This document shows, in pieces, positions 10,221 through 20,677 of a DNA stretch of 64,000 bases (positions within the stretch are counted from its first letter, which is position 1; each line of letters starts with the position of its first letter). The translations under genes and the position numbers were made by a program. Source of the stretch: Deroplatys truncata. Its lineage: Eukaryota; Arthropoda; Insecta; Mantodea; Mantidae. Under the pieces are notes generated by a model, which worked only from the letters and a program-made list of their open reading frames with translations, was not told the origin of the DNA and ran no database searches. The stretch is taken from NCBI GenBank assembly GCA_030765065.1, contig CM060990.1, positions 10,229,501-10,293,500 on the forward strand. Reading direction: 5' to 3'.

Positions 10221-10269
10221 ATGCCAACAGAACAACAACCAAGATTTGTCGCTGATTTTACCAATGGAG
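10221..10269 (+). CDS. Possible first coding exon (very short, unidentified)
   Basis: An ATG in fair context (GAAGATGCC) opens 16 codons, starting MPTEQQPRF, that run to a strong splice donor: GGAG followed by GTGAGT, with the intron starting at 10270. The exon would end in phase 1. No domain is recognisable from so few residues and no downstream partner exon was found, so chance is a real alternative. Confidence 0.2.
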
Positions 10270-10769
10270 GTGAGTGCAACGTACAATATGTATACGAGGT
10301 CGGCGAATTAACAATGTCATGAGCTCCAAAATATAACTCGAGTAGTTAAGCACTATTCAAGCTTCTAGGAAAGCATGTCTACAATTTAACCTGGCGGGCC
10401 GAATTCATATCTCGGTTTTCAGTAGCCTGGAGGAATTTTTTTTCCTTCGCTTTTTCCCCGTAGGGATTTGCCCTATTTGCCTCATATAAGACATGTGGTG
10501 AGATTACTGTCGGATGGAACCTGGGTTTAAGCAACATTCTATCCATTTTACCCACTGCTTGTATACACTTGCGATGTTAAACGTGTAGCAGGAAACAGTC
10601 GTTGGGCGACATTTGCAGCGGGAACTCGATGATCCTTGTTGTTGCCTGTTGCAGTGTTCTTCCTCGGCTATTGGTGCTCGTCGGTTGTTGAATATTACAT
10701 TCCAAACTATAACTAATAATTAACTCTCAGGTTCTAGTGGGTGAGGCAAGTTAAAAATACACTGCCAGT

Positions 10770-11152
10770 TTCCCTTAATCAATGAACTTTATTTCACACT
10801 TTGAATAGTTATGGGCGGCTCGTTTTTCCCATTATAGTTATAATCCCACCACTTTAGGTTAGTCAGGGGCCTAGCTATATTCGCACTCACCCCACCTTCG
10901 TGCACCCACGTGCATCTGTAGCACCTCGTGTCGACGTGACTTCTCGATGAGTTAGATTTAGAATAAGAGCGGGCTCTGAGGCTTTGTCTGCCCTTATATA
11001 CGGGAGCCAAGTGACGCTCACCCCCGCGTTTAAAAATGTAACGACGTTTCCCATTGGCCCTCAGGCCGCGTTACCCTAGCATGTATGAGAATGTGTGTCT
11101 TCGGATCCATGCGCTTGGGGGCCATCATGTAGCGTTGTACCGCTCGGTGACA
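10770..11152 (-). mobile_element. Solo-LTR-like promoter and polyadenylation unit
   Basis: On the minus strand a CCAAT box (ATTGG on the plus strand at 11052-11056) precedes a TATA box (CCCGTATATAAGGG at about 10993-11005) by roughly 50 bases. About 200 bases further on is AATAAA (10788-10793). Such a compact unit with no coding sequence fits a solitary LTR. A TG...CA boundary and target duplication were not found, so a host promoter plus short transcript is possible. Confidence 0.35.
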
Positions 11153-13080
11153 GTACGGTCTTTATGATTTCTTGGAATTCTTACTAGCTCGCCCGTGTAT
11201 TACAATCACCTCTGTACAAATGTTAGATGTTGAATATTTTAACATGTTAGTGAATTAAATTATTACTGTACAATTCTTATATGCATGATTCCCCTTTCAT
11301 ATGTACCATTCCTCTATATATGTATAATATATTCCCTTTCAAACGGATGTATTAGAAAGTTGATTTTCACTGTTCTTACAACAACAGTGTAAAAAATGCA
11401 AGCTAAATTCAAAATGTGTGCAATGTAGCTGTCCGAAATTATTTCTAAACGATAATACGTTAAAAGTTTAAGGAAATAGTACAGTAAAATAAAGTAAATT
11501 TTTGTATTGGTAATTGCTATATTACATTGACCGTAGATTAGACCAAAGTGGAGAGATGAATCAGGCTTGGAAAAGAAAATGCCATGTACTAACGTTGAGA
11601 TGCTATAGCCAGGTGCCAGTGGATTAAGCATTATCATCTAATTCATGCTCGCGTCAAATCTTCAAGGTGGTCTCGGGTACTTAAACTCTGTATGTTGATT
11701 CGTCTTTGTAACGACTTGTCTGATGCAAAGTTAGAGGAGGCCGTTATTACAGAAATTGACACCTCTTTATGATGTAATTAAGAAAACTGCTTCGAAGGGG
11801 CGTTCGGAAGCCGCTCAGCCTGTGGACGTTAGGGATTCCGCTGCGTCGCGCCTACAGCCATCAGGCACAGTCTTGTCCTGCATTCTAAACCCTAGTCCTA
11901 CATCAAATTTCGCACAAACAACAACATGGTATTCTAAATGAGCATTATATTTTTCATCCATTATCTCGCGCTCGTAACATTTTAACCAAGACTGTTAGGT
12001 TTCTAGGCTGCATTTATAAGGTTGGTATTCTCAGAAATCTACAGAGAGAATTCTGATAAATATGGCTTGGAATGATAATCGTGGAAAGGTTTAGCGCAAA
12101 ACGGAAACTTATCATAATATGTCTCTAATAAGGCACACTAAGAGGCCCTTCCTGTAAAAATGTTAAAATAGATTAAGTAACTACATATACGCTCTTTCGG
12201 TTACCATTTGTAGCATTGTTACGTCAGGCAAGGCACGACAATGTTACTACTCTTAGATGCCAAGAGATCCGGCCTAGTAATTCAGAATGTAAAATTGAAT
12301 TTTAAAAATAAAAACAATTTTTAGTTTTACAAGTAATTTACAAGTGCTGATTATGGATTATACAAAGTTTAATTGGTAGTATTCCCATTATAGGGATCCG
12401 TTCTCTGATACTTTGTTTGCACCGCATTTGTGCCACAGAAGCTGCAAAGCTGTCGCTGACAACCGAGAAAGTTTTGAAACTGCCTGGATTCAATTCCAGT
12501 TAAATCCATTAGCAGGTCGCATTCTATGCTGAAATAAACCTAACCTTAAGTTTACCATTACTTCAACTTGGATTACAGAGCCGCATTAGTAGCAGCTTCA
12601 TTTGTTGGTTACAGTTAAAAAACTTGTGTTTCTACAAGCCAATGCTTTGAAAAACAATTTAAACTGAATTGGGCAAATTCCTTTTTGGTATTTAAACCGG
12701 ATATATATTAAACTTCCTTCACTTATTTCTTATAACGACAGTATTTCATATTGGTGTGAAACAGATTCTTATTGAAGTTATGTATAATGCCCTGCAACAT
12801 AACTCTTAAATATAATGCAACAGTTGTAGCACAAGTCCTAGAACTGGAAGCGTAGGATAGGCAGGGTATCCATAGGTGTAGGTGATTCACCTCGCGCGAT
12901 TCGTCCTGCATAGATCTATTGTGGCTACCAACCTCCAGAAGGAAGGGGTGAGGTGAACGAACCACAGCAGGCTACAGGCCACAGCAACGCGTGGAGGTCC
13001 CACTATTGAAGCCGCCGAGGGAGGACGATGAACGACCCACCAATTAAGTAGCCCTTTGGTGTCCCCGGGAATACTCTTTC
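11153..13080. other. No recognised gene
   Basis: AT-rich unique-looking sequence. Minus-strand reading frames at 11314-11637 and 12723-13120 lack any known motif. Nothing supports a gene, repeat or RNA here. Confidence 0.4.
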
Positions 13081-13084
13081 CATT

Positions 13085-13345
13085 AGGCATGTATGTGCGT
13101 CCTCTGTCCGGGACCACCATACGCCACGAAACCTAGAAGTACACCTGAAACTTGAGAAGAAAAGGGAAATAAATGGAAATCATGGAAAGGAAATAGCGGT
13201 ACAGAAGAAATCACACCAGCAATTCGCCTGCCAACCCCAGGGAAACCACGCAAAACTGATGGGTCAGAATGGGAGCTCGCCAGGGGTCGAACTCGGGACC
13301 TCCCGAATGCGAGTCGCACAAAAATAAGTCGCGGTGTCATCTCAC
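13085..13345 (-). repeat. tRNA-derived SINE, family 2
   Basis: Read on the minus strand, it has a tRNA-like head with CGCATTCGGGAGGTCCCGAG and a B-box-like GAGTTCGACCC at about 13285-13300. The body has a GTTTTGCGTGGTTTCCCTGG stretch and ends near TTCAGGTGTACTTCTAGG. Related copies are at 16.4-16.9 kb and 51.1-51.5 kb. Confidence 0.7.
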
Positions 13346-13380
13346 TGGATCAGGGAATCATATTGTGACTTTTTTCAGCT

Positions 13381-15443
13381 TCCACTGTCACTTCACAAAG
13401 TTCCAACTATCGCTGCATTAATGTGATGTAATTCAACCTTCACTGTCACTTCACTAAGTTCCAACTATCGCTGCATTAATGTGATGTAATTCAACCTTCA
13501 CTGTCACCTCACTACGTTCCAACTATCGCTGCATTAATGTGATGTAATTCAACCTTCACTGTCACCTCACTACGTTCCAACTATCGCTGCATTAATGTGA
13601 TCTAATTCAACCTTCACTGTCACTTCACAAAGTTCCAACTATCGCTGCACTAATGTGATCTAATTCAACCTTCACTGTCACCTCACTAAGTTCCAACTAT
13701 CGCTGCATTAATGTGAACTAATTCAACCTTCACTGTCACTTCACAAAGTTCCAACTATCGCTGCATTAATGTGATCTAATTCAACCTTCACTGTCACTTC
13801 ACAAAGTTCCAACTATCGCTGCATTAATGTGATCTAATTCAACCTTCACTGTCACTTCACTAAGTTCCAACTATCGCTGCATTAATGTGATCTAATTCAA
13901 CCTTCACTGTCACCTCACTAAGTTCCAACTATCGCTGCATTAATGTGATGTAATTCAACCTTCACTGTCACCTCACTACGTTCCAACTATCGCTGCATTA
14001 ATGTGATCTAATTCAACCTTCACTGTCACTTCACAAAGTTCCAACTATCGCTGCACTAATGTGATCTAATTCAACCTTCACTGTCACCTCACTAAGTTCC
14101 AACTATCGCTGCATTAATGTGAACTAATTCAACCTTCACTGTCACTTCACAAAGTTCCAACTATCGCTGCATTAATGTGATCTAATTCAACCTTCACTGT
14201 CACTTCACAAAGTTCCAACTATCGCTGCATTAATGTGATCTAATTCAACCTTCACTGTCACTTCACTAAGTTCCAACTATCGCTGCATTAATGTGATCTA
14301 ATTCAACCTTCACTGTCACCTCACTAAGTTCCAACTATCGCTGCATTAATGTGATGTAATTCAACCTTCACTGTCACCTCACTACGTTCCAACTATCGCT
14401 GCATTAATGTGATCTAATTCAACCTTCACTGTCACTTCACAAAGTTCCAACTATCGCTGCACTAATGTGATCTAATTCAACCTTCACTGTCACCTCACTA
14501 AGTTCCAACTATCGCTGCATTAATGTGAACTAATTCAACCTTCACTGTCACTTCACAAAGTTCCAACTATCGCTGCATTAATGTGATCTAATTCAACCTT
14601 CACTGTCACTTCACAAAGTTCCAACTATCGCTGCATTAATGTGATCTAATTCAACCTTCACTGTCACTTCACTAAGTTCCAACTATCGCTGCATTAATGT
14701 GAACTAATTCAACCTTCACTGTCACTTCACAAAGTTCCAACTATCGCTGCATTAATGTGATCTAATTCAACCTTCGCTGTCACCTCACTAAGTTCCAACT
14801 ATCGCTGCATTAATGTGATCTAATTCAACCTTCACTGTCACCTCACTAAGTTCCAACTATCGCTGCATTAATGTGATCTAATTCAACCTTCACTGTCACC
14901 TCACTAAGTTCCAACTATCGCTGCATTAATGTGATCTAATTCAACCTTCGCTGTCACCTCACTAAGTTCCAACTATCGCTGCATTAATGTGATCTAATTC
15001 AACCTTCACTGTCACCTCACTAAGTTCCAACTATCGCTGCATTAATGTGATCTAATTCAACCTTCACTGTCACCTCACTAAGTTCCAACTATCGCTGCAT
15101 TAATGTGATCTAATTCAACCTTCGCTGTCACCTCACTAAGTTCCAACTATCGCTGCATTAATGTGATCTAATTCAACCTCCACTGTCACCTCACTAAGTT
15201 CCAACTATCGCTGCACTAATGTGATCTAATTCAACCTTTACTGTCACCTCACTAAGTTCCAACTATCGCTGCATTAATGTGATCTAATTCAACCTTCACT
15301 GTCACCTCACTAAGTTCCAACTATCGCTGCATTAATGTGATCTAATTCAACCTTCATTGTGACCTCACTGTGTTCCAACTATCGCTGCATTAATGTGATC
15401 TAATTCAACCTTCACTGTCACCTCACTAAGTTCCAACTATCGC
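13381..15443 (+). repeat. 58-bp satellite array, about 35 copies, with higher-order structure
   Basis: The monomer contains TTCCAACTATCGCTGCATTA and CTAATTCAACC and repeats every 58 bases. Variant monomers recur at fixed long distances: GCAC at 13647, 14053 and 14459 and GAAC at 13715, 14121 and 14527 give a period of 406 (seven monomers). TTCGCTG at 14773, 14947 and 15121 gives a period of 174 (three monomers). After 15443 the array decays into partial units (to about 15490). Confidence 0.97.
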
Positions 15444-15595
15444 TCGCTGTCATTTCACTTAGTTCTCCCTGACACTTAACAAGTTCTCGGGATGTATTGA
15501 AATACACGCAAAGCGGCCTCTTCTTTTCCCGCTCCACGCGATTGTGAGTCGAGCACTACACCTCTCTATTCTTCTGCAGCAACAGCAGCACCCTT

Positions 15596-15610
15596 GTTCT
15601 AGAATGTTCT
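15596..15610 (+). promoter_or_regulatory. Perfect three-unit heat-shock element (isolated)
   Basis: GTTCTAGAATGTTCT is three contiguous TTC/GAA/TTC pentamers. No TATA box lies at a proper distance and no gene follows. In 64 kb about half of one such match is expected by chance, so this is weak. Confidence 0.2.
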
Positions 15611-16395
15611 GTAGGCGCAGAGAAAGAACAAGCCGTTATCTTTCTATTGCGGTTCTGGAGTTTACGTTGGTTGATATCCCTGCTCCTTGCCCTATCTATA
15701 TTTACCTCTCACCATTCAGATGTTTGGTCGGTCGGCGCCTTAGACCCGATAAGCGAGGCCCATAGCCGTGTATCAATATTCCAATAACTGGCAGCGTTAG
15801 ACTCATTGTTTTCGGACTGAAGTACAACAAACTGTTCAACTTAAAAATACAGAAATACTTAAGATGTTGCCAACAACCGAGATATGTGATAATGTCCAGA
15901 AGGAATGCGCTATATTGTCTGTTAGTTGTCCGTAAAGCAGCCTTTGTTAGGCTGTATTGATCATTATGGTGAAGAGTGTTTAAAGATCTTTATGTAACTT
16001 CTGAATAACAAGACATTCTGATATATTTTAAACCAATGCCTGTGATTCATTCCCCGTAGCACCTGAAAAAGTTTCAGATTACCACCGACCACTGTGTTGG
16101 GTCGTGAAGCTCTGAAATGATAGGAAATGGGATAGGTAAGATGGCGGTAGCGCTCACCTAGCGTCTGAGCCAACCCGCTCGTTCAAAGTCAGAGGTGTGA
16201 AGACAGGTACAACATAATAGAAACTGTGTGTACTGTTAAAATATAAACCAATAAGATCATTATTTTGTAAATATAACTAATGTATGTTCTTGTAATGGAT
16301 TTAATCTTGCCTTCGGTGTGGGATATGTAATGGAAATATTCCCCTTAGGATACTATTTGATGGAAAGTCGCTCGCAAGAAGAGGAAGATTTTGGC
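15611..16395. other. No recognised gene
   Basis: Unique-looking sequence between the 58-bp satellite and the next SINE. A TTCAAAGTC T-arm-like stretch near 16173 could be SINE debris, but no A box was found. Confidence 0.35.
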
Positions 16396-16469
16396 AACTA
16401 GCGACCAGGGAGCCCAGGGGACACCTCGACCCGACGCGGATCTTTTGTGCTTACCACCCCCAGGAGTAA

Positions 16470-16880
16470 CGGATGAGGTGGGGAAACCGCAGGAGGCTGG
16501 CCGACATGATGCGCGATAATTCCAAGTTTGATGACACAGTCACACCGGCCGCTGCTCAGACAAGGCTTGCCTCTGGCGGAACAGGGAAGAACTCGACTCA
16601 TCTGAGGCTGCTCAGAGAAAGCTGCCATCTTTCAGGGCCGAGAAGAGCTTTTCAACGAGCAAGCACCTGCACCTTCTGCCTGACACCGACCGACACTGCG
16701 CAGTCCCTAATTCTACCTGAAATTTGAAAGAAGCAGGGAAATAAACAAATTCGTGGTACAAGCGGAACCAATCATTAGCCTTGCCAACCAGGAAAACCCC
16801 GAAAAACTCATGGTCAGAATGACCGGCAAGAGGAATTAAACCCAGCAAACTACCGCGGAGCCATCTCGCTGGGTTCATAT
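16470..16880 (-). repeat. Long copy of the family 2 SINE
   Basis: The 16730-16880 part resembles the SINE body at 13.1-13.3 kb (AACCCCGAAAAACTCATGGTCAG-type stretch). The 16530-16720 part (CACACCGGC, CTGCTCAG, GAGCAAGCA, CCGACCGACACTG) is shared in order with 51120-51300. The shared outer part suggests that full-length elements are about 400 bp. Confidence 0.65.
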
Positions 16881-17332
16881 CCGTATTACTCTTGCTGAAG
16901 CCACATTTGGCAACATTGGCGATTTTCTGTAATCACTAGAATAAATTTCAGCTTAGAGACGAGTTGTTCTCTGCTGGCTAATTGCGAACGTCCAAACATT
17001 TCTTCATTATTTGATATCCTTGTGTGCAAAATGCCTCATGTGCCCTATCAAAGTTTCAGGTTTCCGTTTATTTTCACAAGACGTTAAAAATGATGATGAT
17101 ACCAGTACATCTTTAAACAAAACGGTACAACAATATTTGTTTAATGTCGCTTTTAAAAACTCTAAATTTTAATTCAAATCGTATTGTCAAATATAATATC
17201 AGGAACTGCTTGAATGGTGCAGCAAAAATGAATACTTATCCTGAATAAACGGGCGCTATTGTAGAACATATGCTTAAAAATGTCACAAGGATCATAATAC
17301 TTGGGTGGCACGTGGTTGAGGTTTGAAGCGAC
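16881..17332. other. No recognised gene
   Basis: AT-rich sequence without coding, RNA or repeat signals that I can support. Confidence 0.4.
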
Positions 17333-18130
17333 ACAAATCTAGAACCGCGCACGTTACTGCAGATAAGTCACAAAGAATATGAAGTGTAGCTTGGAAACTG
17401 ACACATTAGGGGATGGGTGAGACATAATTAGCAACGTGAAGTCACATGTCTGCGAGCAGCGCTGCACAAATCTAGAACCGCGCACGTTACTGCAGATAAG
17501 TCCCAAAGAATATGAAGTGTAGCTTCGAAACTGACACATTAGGGGATGGGTGAGACATAATTAGCAACGTGAAGTCAAATGTCTGCGAGCAGCGCTGCAC
17601 AAATCTAGAACCGCGCACGTTACTGCAGATAAGTCCCAAAGAATATGAAGTGTAGCTTCGAAACTGACACATTAGGGGATGGGTGAGACATAATTAGCAA
17701 CGTGAAGTCACATGTCTGCGAGCAGCGCTGCACAAATCTAGAACCGCGCACGTTACTGCAGATAAGTCCCAAAGAATATGAAGTGTAGCTTCGAAACTGA
17801 CACATTAGGGGATGGGTGAGACATAATTAGCAACGTGAAGTCACATGTCTGCGAGCAGCGCTGCACAAATCTAGAACCGCGCACGTTACTGCAGATAAGT
17901 CCCAAAGAATATGAAGTGTAGCTTCGAAACTGACACATTAGGGGATGGGTGAGACATAATTAGCAACGTGAAGTCACATGTCTGCGAGCAGCGCTGCACA
18001 AATCTAGAACCGCGCACGTTACTGCAGATAAGTCCCAAAGAATATGAAGTGTAGCTTCGAAACTGACACATTAGGGGATGGGTGAGACATAATTAGCAAC
18101 GTGAAGTCAAATGTCTGCGAGCAGCGCTGC
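17333..18130 (+). repeat. 133-bp tandem repeat, exactly six copies
   Basis: ACAAATCTAGAACCGCGCAC starts at 17333, 17466, 17599, 17732, 17865 and 17998, and the sixth copy ends at 18130. Copies are almost identical. The few differences include CACATG versus CAAATG, and GTCACA and CTTGGAA in copy 1 only. Such uniformity implies recent expansion. Minus-strand reading frames of 61 codons inside each unit are by-products. Confidence 0.97.
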
Positions 18131-19985
18131 ATAAATAACAATTATCTATTTAATTACCGCAGAGGCGATGACAATCGATATTGTGAGGGTCCCTCATTTC
18201 CGGTTACTAACCACCCATCTTAAGAAAGTACGCAAGAATCTTGTCATCTTAAATTCCTGGTATACTTCTTAGAAGGAAATACTAGATATTTACATTTCGA
18301 TTCGTACACTTTTGCAACTCTGCAGTTCTCGCGTCACGGTTAGGTTTGCTACAAGTTCAGTTTTACGTTCTCTATCACGTGTGCTGGCGTGCATAAAATG
18401 TGGCCCACAATGGAACGGAGCTGTTTATGTTGGTACAGACAAAATCTAGCCCCACTCCTACCACCCCTGTTTTTGAAACAGAATTGTAGCCACTGAATCG
18501 ACAGGGTACTTTCCCCCCAAAGTGTGGTCGAAGTCCCGAAGGGTAACATCAAGAACCTTATATTTTCACGCTACACTGCCGTTTAGTAGCGACAACTTGA
18601 ACCTTCGTCCTCATGTCGCTGATGAAAGCTCTCGTGTATGTAAATGTCGTTCAGTGTAAACTCACACCCCTTCCTCTAGAAGACCGGATTGGTTTAGTCT
18701 TTGCTAGTGCAACAATCGTGGCGAACCCTTTCATAGAGGTGGTATTAGTTTGTATGTTCCGGCGGCTGGGTTGGCTACCTTACGGAGAGGAAATGCACGA
18801 CGGTGTTCCTAGTAGGTATCAATATTGCGGTGTCTCTAAACAGCGAAACACGAAAACGAAAAGTTGGTATTTAAGTTCAGTCTCTACCCAGGATGCGACA
18901 CGAACATTTTAAGAACATTCTCCTACCCCAAACTGCCTCTTACATGGAAATATCTTTGAACATTTTTATTTTCTCAAGAATGTTGGTAACGATTTTGATT
19001 AAATTACTATATACCTATTGAAGATATTTTCATGGTAAATAAGATGTATATATTCAATTTTCTGTGATTAGCATTTAAAGTCCTCTTCATTTGGAAGCAA
19101 TTTTGTGTAATTATGTTGAAACTATGAGCATTTAGAGATTTCCAGACAAAAGCGTACTAAACAAAAATGTGGATGTCTTTAAAAAACACACAATTTACTT
19201 TAAATACCTTTTTTTTCCAACAGCCATTTCCTAGATATCCGATATTATAGGTTTGAAATGTTCAATAATTCTGTGTTTTTTAAATTGCTGTTGTGCTTGA
19301 GTTGTTTCTCGGATATGGGATTTCAAGGCCAACATGTAGCCACTGGCTTTTAAACAGCCGACTATCTTTTCCATTTCCTCTATTCACCTTGTACCTACAA
19401 AGAAATATATAAAGAAACGATTTCTGCAAAGGTTTATCTCTATTAACATGAAGTAGACTGAAAAAGAAACTTTTGTAAGAAAGGTTTAAAGAAGCTATAT
19501 AGAGATATACGTTAGGGTGTAGAGAAAATATTGTAAACATAGAGTATAAAATGTTAAAAAGCACTTGTATTTGGGAATAGAGCAAATTAAATTGCAGGGT
19601 TTCAACGTTCATGGCAGTACAATTGTTACCAACTTCGACAAAAACTACATCATGTGTGATAGAAGCAAGGATGTAAATTTAAATAGGCAATTATTATATC
19701 CAATAAAAATTAAAAAAGTAAACGTAAAAGTAATGTATACGTATACATAACGGAATAATTAAATTTCCATTGAGAAAAATAAAACATATATACTAAACAT
19801 CCCTATGTGTACAATGGACAAATGTGTATATGGCTTGAGTTAACTTGCAAATCCAACAAAGCTTTAACTGATTTATGCATTGATAGCTCATTTAACTTAT
19901 ATAGGTTATTAAATGTTTCCGTTTTTATCAAACCATGCAGTCATTTCTTCTACTGAGCAGGCTGTCTCTGCTCCCCGCCCCAACT
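18131..19985. other. No recognised gene
   Basis: An open frame at 18613-18912 (99 codons, plus) has no motif I recognise and no flanking signals. 18900-19985 is AT-rich with short frames only. Nothing can be called. Confidence 0.4.
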
Positions 19986-19989
19986 TCTC

Positions 19990-20677
19990 TGAGCGCGAAA
20001 AATAGCTCTACTCAGCCCTCACAGAGCCTAACTCCACTTAACATCAGCTTTGTTCTAATAGTACTCCTCAGCCCTGAGAGCGCCTAACTCCACTTAACAT
20101 CAGCTTTGTTCTAATAGTACTCCTCAGCCCTGAGAGCGTCTAACTCCACTTAACATCAGCTTTGTTCTAATAGTACTCCTCAGCCCTGAGAGCGTCTAAC
20201 TCCACTTAACATCAGCTTTGTTCTAATAGTACTCCTCAGCCCTGAGAGCGCCTAACTCCACTTAACATCAGCTTTGTTCTAATAGTACTCCTCAGCCCTG
20301 AGAGCGCCTAACTCCACTTAACATCAGCTTTGTTCTAATAGTACTCCTCAGCCCTGAGAGCGCCTAACTCCACTTAACATCAGCTTTGTTCTAATAGTAA
20401 TCCTCAGCCCTGAGAGCGTCTAACTCCACTTAACATCAGCTTTGTTCTAATAGTAATCCTCAGCCCTGAGAGCGCCTAACTCCACTTAACATCAGCTTTG
20501 TTCTAATAGTAATCCTCAGCCCTGAGAGCGCCTAACTCCACTTAACATCAGCTTTGTTCTAATAGTAATCCTCAGCCCTGAGAGCGTCTAACTCCACTTA
20601 ACATCAGCTTTGTTCTAATAGTAATCCTCAGCCCTGAGAGCGCCTAACTCCACTTAACATCAGCTTTGTTCTAATAG
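19990..20677 (+). repeat. 56-bp minisatellite, about 12 copies
   Basis: Unit with CAGCCCTGAGAGCG, CTAACTCCACTTAACATCAG and CTTTGTTCTAATAGTA repeats every 56 bases (for example CATCAGC at 20042, 20098 and 20154). The first unit at 19990-20045 is diverged. It continues directly into a related 57-bp array. Confidence 0.95.

Noticed and set aside
13381..15443. CRISPR-like regularly spaced repeats
   Set aside because: Units are contiguous 58-bp tandem monomers without unique spacers, in eukaryotic DNA. The same holds for the other arrays.
18613..18912. 99-codon open frame as a gene
   Set aside because: No motif, splice or promoter support. A frame this long is unremarkable in the less AT-rich DNA here.
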